The position numbers and the translations under genes are program-made. Source: Planctomycetota bacterium (GTDB taxonomy: Bacteria > Planctomycetota > Phycisphaerae > Phycisphaerales > UBA1924). From it: a stretch of DNA of 64,000 nucleotides. Under the pieces are notes generated by a model, which saw only the letters and a list, made by a program, of their open reading frames with translations, was not told the DNA's origin and did not search any database. The stretch is taken from contig JAEYUO010000072.1 of the NCBI GenBank assembly GCA_023432465.1, forward strand, positions 62,001-126,000. The letters are read 5' to 3'. Positions 8,537-17,953 of this stretch are shown here, one piece after another (the stretch's first letter is position 1; each line of letters begins with the position of its first letter).

Positions 8537-9778
8537 TTAGCGTGCAGAAGCCGGGGCGGATGCTGGCCGCGGCCGGATCAACAGCCGGGCGATCAGAACA
8601 ATCGCCAGGCCCGGGGCAAGCCAGAGTTCCTGCCGCTCGATGAAACCCATCCAGTAGAAGGGCGCGGCGAGGCCGATCGTCACGAAGAAGACCCGCCGCG
8701 CGCGATCTGACGGCACGGCCAGGCGGACTGTGCTCGATCGCGCAGGCGGAGCATCGTCGCCGTCGAGGCCAGAGCCGAATGGGATCATGCACAGCCAGAC
8801 GTAGGCCGGGAAGACCAAGCCGTAGAACGCCATGAACGCCCGGTAGACACCCTCCCTCGCTTCGAGCCCGGCATGCGAGGGAAGGAAGGCAGCGGCAAGT
8901 GCCGCGAGCCCCGCGAGCACCATGGCGAACGCGACACGAGAGGCAGACCAGCTTCCAGAGCCCACACGGCTTCTGGCGTGCACCGTACTTGTGTACGCGA
9001 GCTGCAGGCCGATGTGGACGGCGACTGCCGAGAGGATGAGCCCGCCCGGACCCGGCCCACCAAGCGGCACCTCAAGCAGCCACTTCGCATAGAGCAGCGT
9101 GAAGGCGATCATGGTGAGGAACAAGACACCGAAGCCGATGGAGAACGCCACGCGGGCGCTCGAAGCCTTCATGGACTGCCGCGCCTGGTGGAATGTCGGA
9201 TCAAGGTAGGGGCAGAGCGCGAACCCAAATGCACATACCGGCGCAAGCCAGAGAAGGGCCGTGCCGGAAGGAGGCTCGACCACTCCGCCGGATGTGGGTC
9301 CTTGTCGAAGTAACGCGATCGCGACACATCCCAACGAGATGAGCCACGCGAAGAGCGACCATCGCGATCTGAGCCCGAGGACCGTGCCCAGCAGGACGGC
9401 CGCGATGACGACCGATCGCTCGAGCTGCACCCCGATGAGATCCTGCCCTCCAAGCGGTGGCGCGAGGTAGACAAGCAGGAACCACAACTGAAACACCACC
9501 GTCACCAGCCGGAAAGTCTCGATCGCTCCGGGATGGTCACGTACGATCCGTTCGCTCATCCCGTCGCGCAGGACCCAGCCCATCGCCGCCGCGCCGATCA
9601 CATTCGGAATCGCGAAGACCACCCAGCCCATGATGCCGTAGTCTCGCACGAGCAGCACCGGCAGGAACATGCCGATGCACCAGGTCCAGGAGCACGCGAG
9701 ATACGCGGCCCACAGAATGACATCCAGCCACACGGCCCGCGGCGAACCCGGAGATGGACTTGGCACGAGCTGAATCAC
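8537..9778 (-). CDS. polytopic membrane protein, function unknown
   Basis: 413 residues from GTG 9778. I count roughly ten hydrophobic segments, including WLDVILWAAYLACSWTW, GWVVFAIPNVIGAAAMGWVL, VVIAAVLLGTVLGL and LFLTMIAFTLLYAKWLLEV. The first spans (MFLPVLLVRDYGIMGWVVFAIPN) recall sodium/solute symporter-type proteins, but the family's ion-binding signature cannot be confirmed. It is the last gene of a minus-strand run, 15 bases after the DUF4442 gene. A planctomycete-specific transporter-like protein is the best guess. Confidence 0.75.
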   Translation of the reverse strand: MIQLVPSPSPGSPRAVWLDVILWAAYLACSWTWCIGMFLPVLLVRDYGIMGWVVFAIPNVIGAAAMGWVLRDGMSERIVRDHPGAIETFRLVTVVFQLWFLLVYLAPPLGGQDLIGVQLERSVVIAAVLLGTVLGLRSRWSLFAWLISLGCVAIALLRQGPTSGGVVEPPSGTALLWLAPVCAFGFALCPYLDPTFHQARQSMKASSARVAFSIGFGVLFLTMIAFTLLYAKWLLEVPLGGPGPGGLILSAVAVHIGLQLAYTSTVHARSRVGSGSWSASRVAFAMVLAGLAALAAAFLPSHAGLEAREGVYRAFMAFYGLVFPAYVWLCMIPFGSGLDGDDAPPARSSTVRLAVPSDRARRVFFVTIGLAAPFYWMGFIERQELWLAPGLAIVLIARLLIRPRPASAPASAR

Positions 9779-9793
9779 GCGGCGAGTGTATCG

Positions 9794-10537
9794 TCAATCC
9801 GCACCGGACTCGGGCTTGGAGTCGGACTTCCGCTCGGCCTTGTTCTTGTGATGGGCCTTTGGCGTGACGTGGAAGGTCGCGCTGCACCGGCCGACCCGTC
9901 GCTCGCGTTCGGGCGTGCTGCCGAGCTTGCCCGCCTTGCCGATGATCTGAACGATGTCCAGATCGACCGTGATGTTGAACTCGCCCTTGTGTGCAAGCAG
10001 GGCCTGCAGGTCTTCCTTGGGAGTGATGCGATAGAGCGCGGGACCGAAGCACGGGCGGAGGAAGCGGTAGGTGAGCTCTTTGCAGACCACGGTGTAGTCC
10101 CCACCGCACACGCCAAAGACATACATCCCGCCCGCGATTTCTGAGTTTCCCAGGAGTGCGGCGCCGGCCATCGCGTTGTACCAGTTGCGGTTGAACCGGC
10201 GGAACGGCAGCACCGCCTGGAACGTGTTCCCATCCATCCGCTTCATCTTGATGCCGCTGCGGAAGGCAAAGGGGAGCCAGATCAGGCTGCACACGCGGTG
10301 CCAGAAGTTGTTCCGGGTCGAAAGTCGCGACAGGAACGCCTCGATCCGATCGTACAGCGTGACCTTGCCGCGCCCCCGGGCCGTCGGGTCTGCGATCGCG
10401 CGCTCGGAGATCTCAACCGCCGGCACTGCCGCGGCACCCGAGCCCGTCGCGGCGGCTTCTCCCGCGGTGGACGAGATCGAGTCGTCGCCATTGGCGGCGG
10501 CATCGTCGGTCCCCTGAGTTGTCGCGGTTGAACTCAC
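9794..10537 (-). CDS. DUF4442 hotdog-fold protein
   Basis: 247 residues from GTG 10537, preceded by GGAGGA at nine bases; the frame runs on upstream but loses coding character. After a disordered Ala/Ser/Thr-rich head of about 60 residues comes IEAFLSRLSTRNNF, then WLPFAFRSGIKMKRMDGNTFQAVLPF and NWYNAMAGAALLGNSE. This is the DUF4442 pattern, related to PaaI/YiiD-type acyl-CoA thioesterases. The C-terminal tail is very basic (KAHHKNKAERKSDSKP). A thioesterase-like role in lipid metabolism is inferred. It lies 86 bases after the metallo-beta-lactamase gene and 15 before the membrane protein. Confidence 0.78.
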   Translation of the reverse strand: MSSTATTQGTDDAAANGDDSISSTAGEAAATGSGAAAVPAVEISERAIADPTARGRGKVTLYDRIEAFLSRLSTRNNFWHRVCSLIWLPFAFRSGIKMKRMDGNTFQAVLPFRRFNRNWYNAMAGAALLGNSEIAGGMYVFGVCGGDYTVVCKELTYRFLRPCFGPALYRITPKEDLQALLAHKGEFNITVDLDIVQIIGKAGKLGSTPERERRVGRCSATFHVTPKAHHKNKAERKSDSKPESGAD

Positions 10538-10623
10538 CGTGTCGGATCCTCCAGAACCTTCCAGATCATATCCGATCCGGCGGCGCCTCCGGTTCGGCCC
10601 CGGTTCGATGCCGCCACGCCCGC

Positions 10624-11661
10624 TCAGGCCGGTTCCGGGATTAGGTCGAACCAGCCCTTCGCATTCGCCCGGACGCGGAAGAGCGGATCGCCCGGCTCGT
10701 GATCCAGGCAAAGCACCCAGTCGCGCGACGCAGCCTCGGTCAGCAGCCACCGTCGAGAGATCATCGATGTGTACGGTTCGACATCGTACCCAAGCGAGTA
10801 CGCCGCGCCGACGTGCGCCGCTGTCGGCATCACATCCGGCGTGAACACGATTGTTCGGCCCTTGCCGCGGGGCGCATCGGGCTCGCGGAACTTCACGGCC
10901 TGCTGCCCCCATGTATGCCCGGGGACGTTGAAGACTGTCACTCCGCCGCCGGGCCACAGGCGGCTCTCGCGAAGCTCGACGGGAGTGGGGGGGAGTTCCG
11001 CCCGATCGGGTGTGTATCCCGGCACGAACGGCCGCGGCGAGTCGACAAGGCGAATCTGCCGCTCGATGGGCAGGATGTGGTCGGGGTAGTAGGTCTTGGT
11101 CATGACGGATCGGTTGGACAGCGCATCGTGCCACTCCCGCTCCTGCACATACACAGCTGCATTGGGAAACGTGAGCTTGCACCCGCCGCGGGCGGTCGAA
11201 CCGCCGCCGCCATCTTCGCCGCGCCAGTCAGGAGCTTCGCCATCGCGGCAGAGCCGGGTCAGCCCGCCGGCGTGATCAAAGTGCAGATGTGAGACGACAA
11301 CCGCCTCGACCGATTCCGGAGCAACGCCGATCTCGGTCAGCGCGGTGAGGATCGACCTGTCCTCGAGATCGAAGACCGCTCGCATCTTGGCGTCGAGCTT
11401 GTCTCCGGTTCCGACCTCGATGAGGATGCGAGCGGGAGCATCCGCCGGGCCGTCGTCCACCCGATCGAGCAGCAGGCAGTTGTGCTGGACCGTGATCCGG
11501 TCGAGATCGTCGAACTTCACCTGGCGCGACCACACAACGCGAGGAATCAGGCCGAACATCGAGCCGCCATCGAGCTTGAACTGCCCGGCACGTAGGAGTC
11601 GGAAGCTGTAGCGGGGCTCGCGGGGTGAGTCGGCGGCGGGGCTCGGGGCTGTCTCGGTCAT
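10624..11661 (-). CDS. metallo-beta-lactamase-fold hydrolase (lactonase-like)
   Basis: 345 residues from ATG 11661; a longer frame to 11748 would overlap the upstream gene and lacks a ribosome-binding site. The metal motif HLHFDHAGG is present, with PGHTWGQQAVKF supplying the next His and TPDVMPTAAH and DHEPGDPLFR later. It is closest in layout to AHL-lactonase-like and other small-molecule hydrolases of the superfamily. The substrate cannot be read from sequence. No signal peptide is seen, so it is probably cytoplasmic. It starts seven bases after the outer-membrane gene's stop, indicating co-transcription. Confidence 0.87.
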   Translation of the reverse strand: MTETAPSPAADSPREPRYSFRLLRAGQFKLDGGSMFGLIPRVVWSRQVKFDDLDRITVQHNCLLLDRVDDGPADAPARILIEVGTGDKLDAKMRAVFDLEDRSILTALTEIGVAPESVEAVVVSHLHFDHAGGLTRLCRDGEAPDWRGEDGGGGSTARGGCKLTFPNAAVYVQEREWHDALSNRSVMTKTYYPDHILPIERQIRLVDSPRPFVPGYTPDRAELPPTPVELRESRLWPGGGVTVFNVPGHTWGQQAVKFREPDAPRGKGRTIVFTPDVMPTAAHVGAAYSLGYDVEPYTSMISRRWLLTEAASRDWVLCLDHEPGDPLFRVRANAKGWFDLIPEPA

Positions 11662-11668
11662 GGCGGCC

Positions 11669-12697
11669 TCAGAATCGGAACGCGGCTGTGAACCCAACGA
11701 ATCCGGTGGGGTCGGTGTTGTCCTGGGCGATCTCGTTTCCGTCGGCATCGTCGAGAGTCAACTCCTGCCAGACAATTGCGCCACCATAGAGGTTGAATGA
11801 CATGCCGGGCGTGGGCTTCCAGGTGAATCCCGCGATGACAGGCATGCGTTCGTCGCGGGCGATGCCGTCGGGGATCGGCGCATCGTCCGAAAGCCGATAG
11901 TCGCGCGGCTCCCATGATGTCCCGATTGAGAACGACCATTCCTCATCCAGCATGGCGGTGAGCCTGAGGCCGATCCCCGGACCAGAGGTCGCGAGCGTGA
12001 CGCGCGGGGTCACACGCCACTCAAAGCCCAGAATGGGGAGGAATAGCGCATTGTCCTCGATGCGGGTCTTGGCCTGAAAGCCGGCGGTGAGGGCGAAGTC
12101 CTGGTTGAACGCATACCGCGCGCCGACATAGCCGCCGTACGTGGCCGAATCGCTGACATCCGCATCGGACTCGCCCGCAAGCTCGACGATTCCGCCGGCG
12201 AGGATGCCCCATTGCTGATTGATCGCATAGAAGAAGCCGGGCGCGACACGGAATCGGTACACATCGTTGAACGGGTCGGCGAAGAGCCCCGCCGAGGAGC
12301 CGGAGTCGAACGAGTACCACGAGGCCTCAAAGTCCGTGTTGAGCGAGAGCTTGAGCCGATCCGAGACTGGAAAGCCGAGGTCGACGATCAGGCCCGTGCG
12401 TGTCACCGAGACATCCGTGGGAGAGTCGTCGAGCGAGGATTCGAAGGCGTACTCGAACCTCGGGCGGACCTCGAAGGTCAGTTTGTCGCCCCACGCAGAC
12501 GGCCGCGGCACGAACTGCGTCGGGCTCTCTACCGGCGGCACGGTCGCTCGATCCGCGGGTTCCTGTGCCGCGGGCGGTGCGGGCGACTCCGTGTTGGCAG
12601 GCGGTTGAGTCTGTGCCCCCGAGACGCCGATGATTGCGCCAACTGCCAGTGCGGCGCCAAGGGATGGAATGAATCGGTTCAAGGTCGTGTTCCTCAT
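11669..12697 (-). CDS. outer-membrane beta-barrel protein
   Basis: 342 residues with a signal peptide (SLGAALAVGAIIGVSGAQT) and a Pro/Ala-rich linker. About twelve amphipathic strands follow, with alternating hydrophobic residues (LKLSLNTDFEASWYSF, YRFRVAPGFFYAI, TYGGYVGARYAF, MSFNLYGGAIVWQEL). It ends GFTAAFRF, the C-terminal Phe expected of BAM-assembled barrels. This is consistent with the DUF6268-type outer-membrane family. Ligand unknown. It follows the VWA gene by 48 bases and precedes the hydrolase by seven. Confidence 0.82.
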   Translation of the reverse strand: MRNTTLNRFIPSLGAALAVGAIIGVSGAQTQPPANTESPAPPAAQEPADRATVPPVESPTQFVPRPSAWGDKLTFEVRPRFEYAFESSLDDSPTDVSVTRTGLIVDLGFPVSDRLKLSLNTDFEASWYSFDSGSSAGLFADPFNDVYRFRVAPGFFYAINQQWGILAGGIVELAGESDADVSDSATYGGYVGARYAFNQDFALTAGFQAKTRIEDNALFLPILGFEWRVTPRVTLATSGPGIGLRLTAMLDEEWSFSIGTSWEPRDYRLSDDAPIPDGIARDERMPVIAGFTWKPTPGMSFNLYGGAIVWQELTLDDADGNEIAQDNTDPTGFVGFTAAFRF

Positions 12698-12745
12698 TGA
12701 GCTTGATGCCGTGTGTGCAAATCAGGGAGCGGGTTCTCCGCGGGG

Positions 12746-14878
12746 TCAACCCCGCATCCGCCAAGCGTACACGAACCACTCGACCGTGAGCGGGAAGAGC
12801 GCCGCAAGGATGAACCAGTGCCACACTTCCCGCGGTCCGCCGTTTTGGCCATCCGAAACACCCCCTCCCGATGGGGCAGCGCTTTGGGCCAGCAGCGGCT
12901 GCAAAAGGCTCTCGCGTTCACTCGCGAGGTTGATGACCGCGACTCCCGGCGATGCCGGCCTGCCATCGGTCGTTTTGAGCACGTACACGCCGGCCCGCTC
13001 GAATGGACCGACTCGAACGCTCCGACTGGCCGCGCCATTGCCCGGGAGCTGAAACTCGGTATCCAACGGGCCAGTCGCGATGATGCCCCGGGATTCGTCC
13101 GGCACCTCCACGGAAACCGTGTCAATCGTGGAACGGCTCGTCGATGCCGCGTGTGGACCATCGGCGCCCACGCTGAAGTACTGGATCGTGTTCCCGATGA
13201 ACAGCGGGAACGACACATCCGGTCCCCAGTTCGAGCGTGCCAGGTCGAACGACACGACGATGCGAGGGATCGCTCTGTTGGCCGTCGAGCGGTGGGACAC
13301 TTCAACGATCAGTGGGCCGTTCGTGCCTTCTGCGAGCGGCACCACCGAAGCGATGGGCGGGGCCGAGGCAGGCGGCGGCACCGATCGAATGCTCATCCCG
13401 GGCGCGACCAGCAACGTGTCCAGGCTGACATACTGCAGTGACGGGTGGTCACGCTCCCACGAGAGCGCTCTGGAAGACCCCATCTCTGCTGGAGCGATCA
13501 CCGTCAGGCCAACCTGCGGAAGCCCTGCGCCAAAGCTCAACGTCGGGACGCTCGGCAGCGTGTCCCCCGGCGCCTCGACGCGGTCGAACACGATGATGTC
13601 GGCGCCCACCCAGGGGCTGGGTGCTGTCGTCCACCCAGGAGTATCCGGATTCGGCCGGACATCGCTCGCGGCGATCACCCTCAGGCTTGCAGGCTCTGCC
13701 GCATCCAAGGCCTGCAGGAGGAAGACATCCGCCTCGGGCGCGGTCGCGGGCGGCTGCGGGTCCGGCACCACCACCAGAACACGCGGCCGCCACAGAGGCG
13801 AGATCACGATGCCCGCCGCATCATCCGCAGCGAGCGTGTCCGGTCTTGAGATCGAGACCAGCAGCGTGCGTGCCTGCGTGCTTGGCGAAGGCCGAATCGA
13901 GAAGATCGCGGCGGCTTCTCCCGGCACGGTGAGCCCATCGGCATCCAGCGTCGCGCCCGGCACCTTCACGCTCCCGACACCTCCGGAGGGGAGCTGTCCG
14001 TCGACCGTGCAGCGGGTTGCCAGCATCACGTCCGTCGGTCCGGAGTTGATCAACCTCGCAAAGACTCGAATCACTTCCTGGTCATCGATGTCGTAGACCG
14101 CGCTCACGGCGACGATACCGACATTGTCGATCCGAGGATCGAGGGGCTCCGTCACCGGCAGCGGAGCAATGTTCAGTACTATCGGATTCAGCCCGCGTCT
14201 TTGAAGGGGTGTGGGAGGGATCACCACGCCGTCGGTGATGAGGTACACCGTCGGCTTCGCGGCCAGCCCGTCATCACCGGCCGACGCCTCCACCGTCATC
14301 GCATCGATGAGCCGGAGCGCCGCTGCGAGATCATCGGGTTGGTCGGTCGGGGAGATTGCGTCGACGGCTTCTCGCAAGGCCCGCAAATCCGGTGTAAACG
14401 CGGTGAGTGCGCGTGGTGTCGCGGCCATGGACATGACCAGGCAACGCGGCCTCGCGCCCCCTGCGCCGGACCGCCCGATCGCGTCGATCAGCTCGTTTGC
14501 CCGACGCTTCGCCGCATCAAGCCGACTCCGGGGCGGTCCTTCGGGCGAAGCGGGAGGGAGGTCCGTGGCGTTCATGGAAGCGGAGCGATCGATGATGATG
14601 ACCACCCGCTCGCCGACAACCCCGCCTTCGCCCATGGCCGGTCTTGCGACCGCGAGAAGGAAGCACGCGAGTGTGACCAGATGAAGCAGGAGCAACCAGG
14701 ACCAGCGGAGCATCCGAAGCGGCACATTGACCTGCAGGTCCTGAGCCGCCTGCTCCCACAGCAGGGTCGAGCTCACCCGGATCGGGCGACGGCGCAGTTT
14801 CAGGAGATACAGCGCGAGAAGAAGCGGCACTGCGACGGCCGCGCCGATGATCCCCGCCATCGGAGCCAGAAAGGTCAT
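12746..14878 (-). CDS. BatA-like membrane protein with VWA domain
   Basis: 710 residues. The N-terminus matches the double-transmembrane region of BatA/aerotolerance-type proteins: AVAVPLLLALYLLKLRRRPIRVSSTLLWEQ, split here as a membrane span then a cytoplasmic segment, followed by WLLLLHLVTLACFLLAVARPA. A VWA domain begins VVIIIDRSASM, with the MIDAS residues D-x-S-x-S intact. A long beta-rich extracytoplasmic region follows and the C-terminus has a last span, WFILAALFPLTVEWFVYAW. In other planctomycetes such proteins sit with MoxR ATPases, none of which is here. The start codon overlaps the rlmE stop by four bases. Confidence 0.88.
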   Translation of the reverse strand: MTFLAPMAGIIGAAVAVPLLLALYLLKLRRRPIRVSSTLLWEQAAQDLQVNVPLRMLRWSWLLLLHLVTLACFLLAVARPAMGEGGVVGERVVIIIDRSASMNATDLPPASPEGPPRSRLDAAKRRANELIDAIGRSGAGGARPRCLVMSMAATPRALTAFTPDLRALREAVDAISPTDQPDDLAAALRLIDAMTVEASAGDDGLAAKPTVYLITDGVVIPPTPLQRRGLNPIVLNIAPLPVTEPLDPRIDNVGIVAVSAVYDIDDQEVIRVFARLINSGPTDVMLATRCTVDGQLPSGGVGSVKVPGATLDADGLTVPGEAAAIFSIRPSPSTQARTLLVSISRPDTLAADDAAGIVISPLWRPRVLVVVPDPQPPATAPEADVFLLQALDAAEPASLRVIAASDVRPNPDTPGWTTAPSPWVGADIIVFDRVEAPGDTLPSVPTLSFGAGLPQVGLTVIAPAEMGSSRALSWERDHPSLQYVSLDTLLVAPGMSIRSVPPPASAPPIASVVPLAEGTNGPLIVEVSHRSTANRAIPRIVVSFDLARSNWGPDVSFPLFIGNTIQYFSVGADGPHAASTSRSTIDTVSVEVPDESRGIIATGPLDTEFQLPGNGAASRSVRVGPFERAGVYVLKTTDGRPASPGVAVINLASERESLLQPLLAQSAAPSGGGVSDGQNGGPREVWHWFILAALFPLTVEWFVYAWRMRG

Positions 14879-15630
14879 TCTGCGGACCCTTGTCCTGAAC
14901 TCTTCTGGCCCGCGCCGCTGGACCGGCCCGGCACGGGGGGCTTCGCGCTCGGCGCAGTTGCTCCGGCGGAACCGACGGACTCTTCAGAGGCCTTTGTGGC
15001 CTGCGCGGGCGATGCCGGCGGCGGGCGGAACCCCTTGGCGACGATGAACATCTCCCGCGAGGCGTCGCGGCTGGCCTCGGGCTTCAGCCCCTTCACCTCC
15101 GCGAACAGTTTCTGCGACTCACGGAGCAGGGCCGGATACTCCTCTCCCTCAAACACCTTCATGACCAGGTGGCCACCCCGCCTCAGTACCGCCGGGCAGA
15201 GCTCCAGCACGCGACGGCACAGCGCGACCGAGCGGAAATGGTCCCCCGAGCCTCCACCGCCGCCCTCGGTGTTGGGGGCCATGTCGGAGATGACCACATC
15301 GAACGCGGCCTTTTTGCCGGTTGATCCGGCCAGCAGATCCGCAGCGGTGAGCCTGAAGACATCCCCGACATGGGCGTGAACGTTGGGCGGCAGCGTGATC
15401 TCGACCGGCTTGAGGTCCACCCCCACCACGACACCCTTGCCGCCGACGCACTCGGATGCCACTTGCAGCCACGAACCGGGCGCACACCCAAGGTCCAGCA
15501 CCCGGTCCCCTTTACGCAGCACCTGGCGACGCTGGTTGATCTCTTTGAGCTTGTACGCCGACCGCGCGGCATACCCCTCCTCCTTGGCCTGCTTGAAGAA
15601 CCGATCGTGGAGTTTTCGAGCTTCGCCCAT
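14875..15630 (-). CDS. rlmE: 23S rRNA (uridine-2'-O)-methyltransferase
   Basis: 251 residues. RlmE/FtsJ methylates U2552 of 23S rRNA late in 50S assembly. The family motifs are clear: RSAYKLKEI near the N-terminus, the SAM motif VLDLGCAPGSWLQVA, DVVISDMAPNTEG, and GHLVMKVFEG; these hold the K-D-K-E catalytic residues. The start at ATG 15630 (MGEARKLHDRFF) matches the usual N-terminus. The protein has an extra low-complexity C-terminal tail of about 50 Ala/Ser/Pro/Lys residues beyond the normal end. Stop and next start share ATGA with the VWA gene. Confidence 0.93.
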   Translation of the reverse strand: MGEARKLHDRFFKQAKEEGYAARSAYKLKEINQRRQVLRKGDRVLDLGCAPGSWLQVASECVGGKGVVVGVDLKPVEITLPPNVHAHVGDVFRLTAADLLAGSTGKKAAFDVVISDMAPNTEGGGGGSGDHFRSVALCRRVLELCPAVLRRGGHLVMKVFEGEEYPALLRESQKLFAEVKGLKPEASRDASREMFIVAKGFRPPPASPAQATKASEESVGSAGATAPSAKPPVPGRSSGAGQKSSGQGSAE

Positions 15631-15714
15631 GTCGGCACATCGTAGTGCCACATCGGGCCTGTCCGGGCGGGTGTGCACCTACGATGGAAGACGACGGTAC
15701 TTCAAGGAGACTCG

Positions 15715-16758
15715 ATGCCCAGCGCCACCGATCAATCCGCACCCGCCACGCCCTCCCGCCGCTGCATCGCGCAGTTCGCCCCCTCCGAACGCATCGAAGG
15801 GACGTTTGCGATCAGCAACGCCCAGCTCGGCCGGACAAAGCAGGACAAGGCATTCCTCAAGTGCCTCATCAGCGACAAAACAGGCCAGCTCCCGGCACGC
15901 ATGTGGTCGATCGACCCCGAGTACTTCAAACGGCTCCCGACCGACGGATTCGTCTGGCTTGAGGGCGAGACCCAACCCTACCAGGGCGAGTTGCAGCTCA
16001 TCATTCAGAACATTGAGGCCGTCGAGCCAACGCCGGAGATGCTCCGAGAGTTGATCCCCTGCTCCGCGCGGGACCCGGAGGAGATGTTCAAGGAGCTCAC
16101 CGCGATCCTGGGCACGCTGACTCACCCGGCCGCACGCGCGCTCGCCGGCATCTACCTCGCCGATGAACAGTTGATGGACGCGTTCAAGCGATGCCCCGCC
16201 GCCAAGAGCATGCACCACGCCTACCTCGGCGGCCTGCTCGAACACACGCTGAGCCTCCTCAACCTCGCCAACGTCGTCTGCCCGCTGTACCCGAAAGTCA
16301 GCCGCGATGTGGTGCTGCTCGGTCTGTTCCTGCATGATCTGGGCAAGACTCGGGAACTGGTGTACGACCGCAGCTTCTCGTACAGCGATCGCGGCGAACT
16401 GATCGGCCACATCGTCGAGGGCACGATCATGCTGCACGACAAGGCCCAGCAGGTGATGCGGGCGACGGGCCAGCGGCTGCCCCGGAACCTGGTCCTCGTG
16501 CTTCAGCACATCATTCTCTCGCACCACGGTGTGCCGGAGTTCGGCGCGGCGAAGATCCCCATGAGCCCCGAAGCGATCCTGGTCTCGATGCTCGACAACC
16601 TCGATGCCAAGATGTTCATGGCCCTCACCGCTGCGAGGCCGGACCGGGCCGTTTCCGATGCGGCAGACCAGACCGGTGAGACGCTCCGCGGCAACTTTAC
16701 CGAAAAGCAGTGGGCGCTCGAAACCAAGCTCTTCCGGCCGGATCCGCTCGCGGATTGA
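15715..16758 (+). CDS. YhaM-like 3'-5' exoribonuclease (OB + HD domains)
   Basis: 347 residues from ATG 15715, with AAGGAG six bases upstream. An OB-fold part (KAFLKCLISDKTGQLPARMW) is followed by an HD domain: MHHAYLGGLLEHTLSLLNLA gives the first His pair and GLFLHDLGKTREL the HD. This layout is that of YhaM/CBF1, which trims RNA and single-stranded DNA 3' ends. The C-terminal part (HHGVPEFGAAKIPMSPEA) is also as in YhaM. It is transcribed away from rlmE and is followed after 33 bases by a LON-domain gene. Confidence 0.87.
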   Translation: MPSATDQSAPATPSRRCIAQFAPSERIEGTFAISNAQLGRTKQDKAFLKCLISDKTGQLPARMWSIDPEYFKRLPTDGFVWLEGETQPYQGELQLIIQNIEAVEPTPEMLRELIPCSARDPEEMFKELTAILGTLTHPAARALAGIYLADEQLMDAFKRCPAAKSMHHAYLGGLLEHTLSLLNLANVVCPLYPKVSRDVVLLGLFLHDLGKTRELVYDRSFSYSDRGELIGHIVEGTIMLHDKAQQVMRATGQRLPRNLVLVLQHIILSHHGVPEFGAAKIPMSPEAILVSMLDNLDAKMFMALTAARPDRAVSDAADQTGETLRGNFTEKQWALETKLFRPDPLAD

Positions 16759-16791
16759 TCGGGCTTCGCGACTCGTCGCAAGGGATGCACC

Positions 16792-17496
16792 ATGTCTGCC
16801 GAGACGACCGTTCAGGTGGATTTCTCCAAGCCGATGCCGCTGTTCCCGCTGGATCGGGTCGTCCTGCTGCCCCACGGCGTCGCGCCGCTCAACATCTTCG
16901 AGCCGCGCTACCGGCAGTTGGTGACCGATGCGATCGACAGTTCCGGGCTCATCGCGATGGCCGTCTTCGCGGGGACGCACTGGCGGCGTGAGTACCACGG
17001 TCGGCCCGCCGTGCGCCCGGCCGTGTGCATCGGGCACATGATGCAGCACATGAGGCAGCCCGACGGCACCTACCTTGTGATCCTGCAGGGCGTCTGCCGC
17101 GCGAAGATTGCAAGCGAACTCCCCGCCGATAGTGATCGCCTCTATCGCAGGGTGATGCTCGAGCCTGTCGGCCTCGGTGCCGACGATTCGGAAGCGGGCT
17201 CTCTGCGCGACACGTTTGCCGATGCTCTGGAGACAGCGCCGCTCAGCGAGCTTCGAAACGCGTCATCCCTTGCGGAGCATCTCCGCGATGAGAACCTGCC
17301 CACCGCGGCCGTGCTCGAACTCGTCACGATGGTCCTGATCGACAACATCGAGACCCGATATCGCCTGCTCGCAACGGGCGAGACCACCGAACGCGCGAAG
17401 ATCGTCTCGCAGGAACTCCGCGGCATTGCCAGGCTCCTGCGCATGGCGCGACCGCAGGTCGAGCATCCCGCGCCCAAGGGTTGTAGTTGGAACTGA
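16792..17496 (+). CDS. LON substrate-binding domain protein
   Basis: 234 residues with only the N-terminal PUA-like LON domain: MPLFPLDRVVLLPHGVAPL, then NIFEPRYRQLV. Neither the AAA+ nor the Ser-Lys protease domain of Lon is present. A helical C-terminal part (TAAVLELVTMVLIDNIETRY, ending ARLLRMARPQ) completes it. Stand-alone LON-domain proteins are widespread; their targets are largely unknown, and binding of unfolded polypeptide is inferred. It lies 33 bases behind the YhaM-like gene and is probably co-transcribed. Confidence 0.88.
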   Translation: MSAETTVQVDFSKPMPLFPLDRVVLLPHGVAPLNIFEPRYRQLVTDAIDSSGLIAMAVFAGTHWRREYHGRPAVRPAVCIGHMMQHMRQPDGTYLVILQGVCRAKIASELPADSDRLYRRVMLEPVGLGADDSEAGSLRDTFADALETAPLSELRNASSLAEHLRDENLPTAAVLELVTMVLIDNIETRYRLLATGETTERAKIVSQELRGIARLLRMARPQVEHPAPKGCSWN

Positions 17497-17631
17497 ATCA
17501 ATCGCGTAAGTATCGTCAGCCAAGGCACTTACGGGACACACGTCTTGCGCGGTCTGCAACCCTCCCAGCGGTTAGTGGGTATAAACATCGGCCGCCGGGT
17601 TCTTCGTTTCGCGGCCGGAAAGGATGACACC

Positions 17632-17946
17632 ATGTCCACGACTTCTCAGTGCTCACGATCCCGTCTGCAACGAGTCGGCTGTGCGAGCCTCGCCGCCGTG
17701 TGTGCGCTCGCGGCCGCTGGCTGCAACAACGCGGCGGAGGGAACGCTTTCGGGCGCAGCCCTCGGAGCAGGGGCGGGCGCGGTGATCGGCAGCTTCTTTG
17801 GCTCCGCCGGGACCGGCGCGGCCGTTGGCGCTGTTGGCGGCGCACTCGGCGGGGGAGTCATCGGCGACCAGAACGAACGCCGGGCCTCGCAGGAGTATTC
17901 CCGCGGCCCGCGAACGTGGTCCGATTATCGCCACACCGATTGGTGA
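17632..17946 (+). CDS. glycine-zipper lipoprotein
   Basis: 104 residues from ATG 17632, with AAAGGAT upstream. A basic, hydrophobic leader ends in a lipobox (ALAAAGC). The mature part is a glycine zipper: GAALGAGAGAVIGSFFGSAG, then GAAVGAVGGALGGGVIGD, as in SlyB/OmpA-like small lipoproteins that embed in or under the outer membrane. The C-terminus is polar (SRGPRTWSDYRHTDW). It converges on the peroxiredoxin gene with seven bases between stops. The wider frame from 17545 lacks a start site. Confidence 0.8.
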   Translation: MSTTSQCSRSRLQRVGCASLAAVCALAAAGCNNAAEGTLSGAALGAGAGAVIGSFFGSAGTGAAVGAVGGALGGGVIGDQNERRASQEYSRGPRTWSDYRHTDW

Positions 17947-17953
17947 TTACGAC

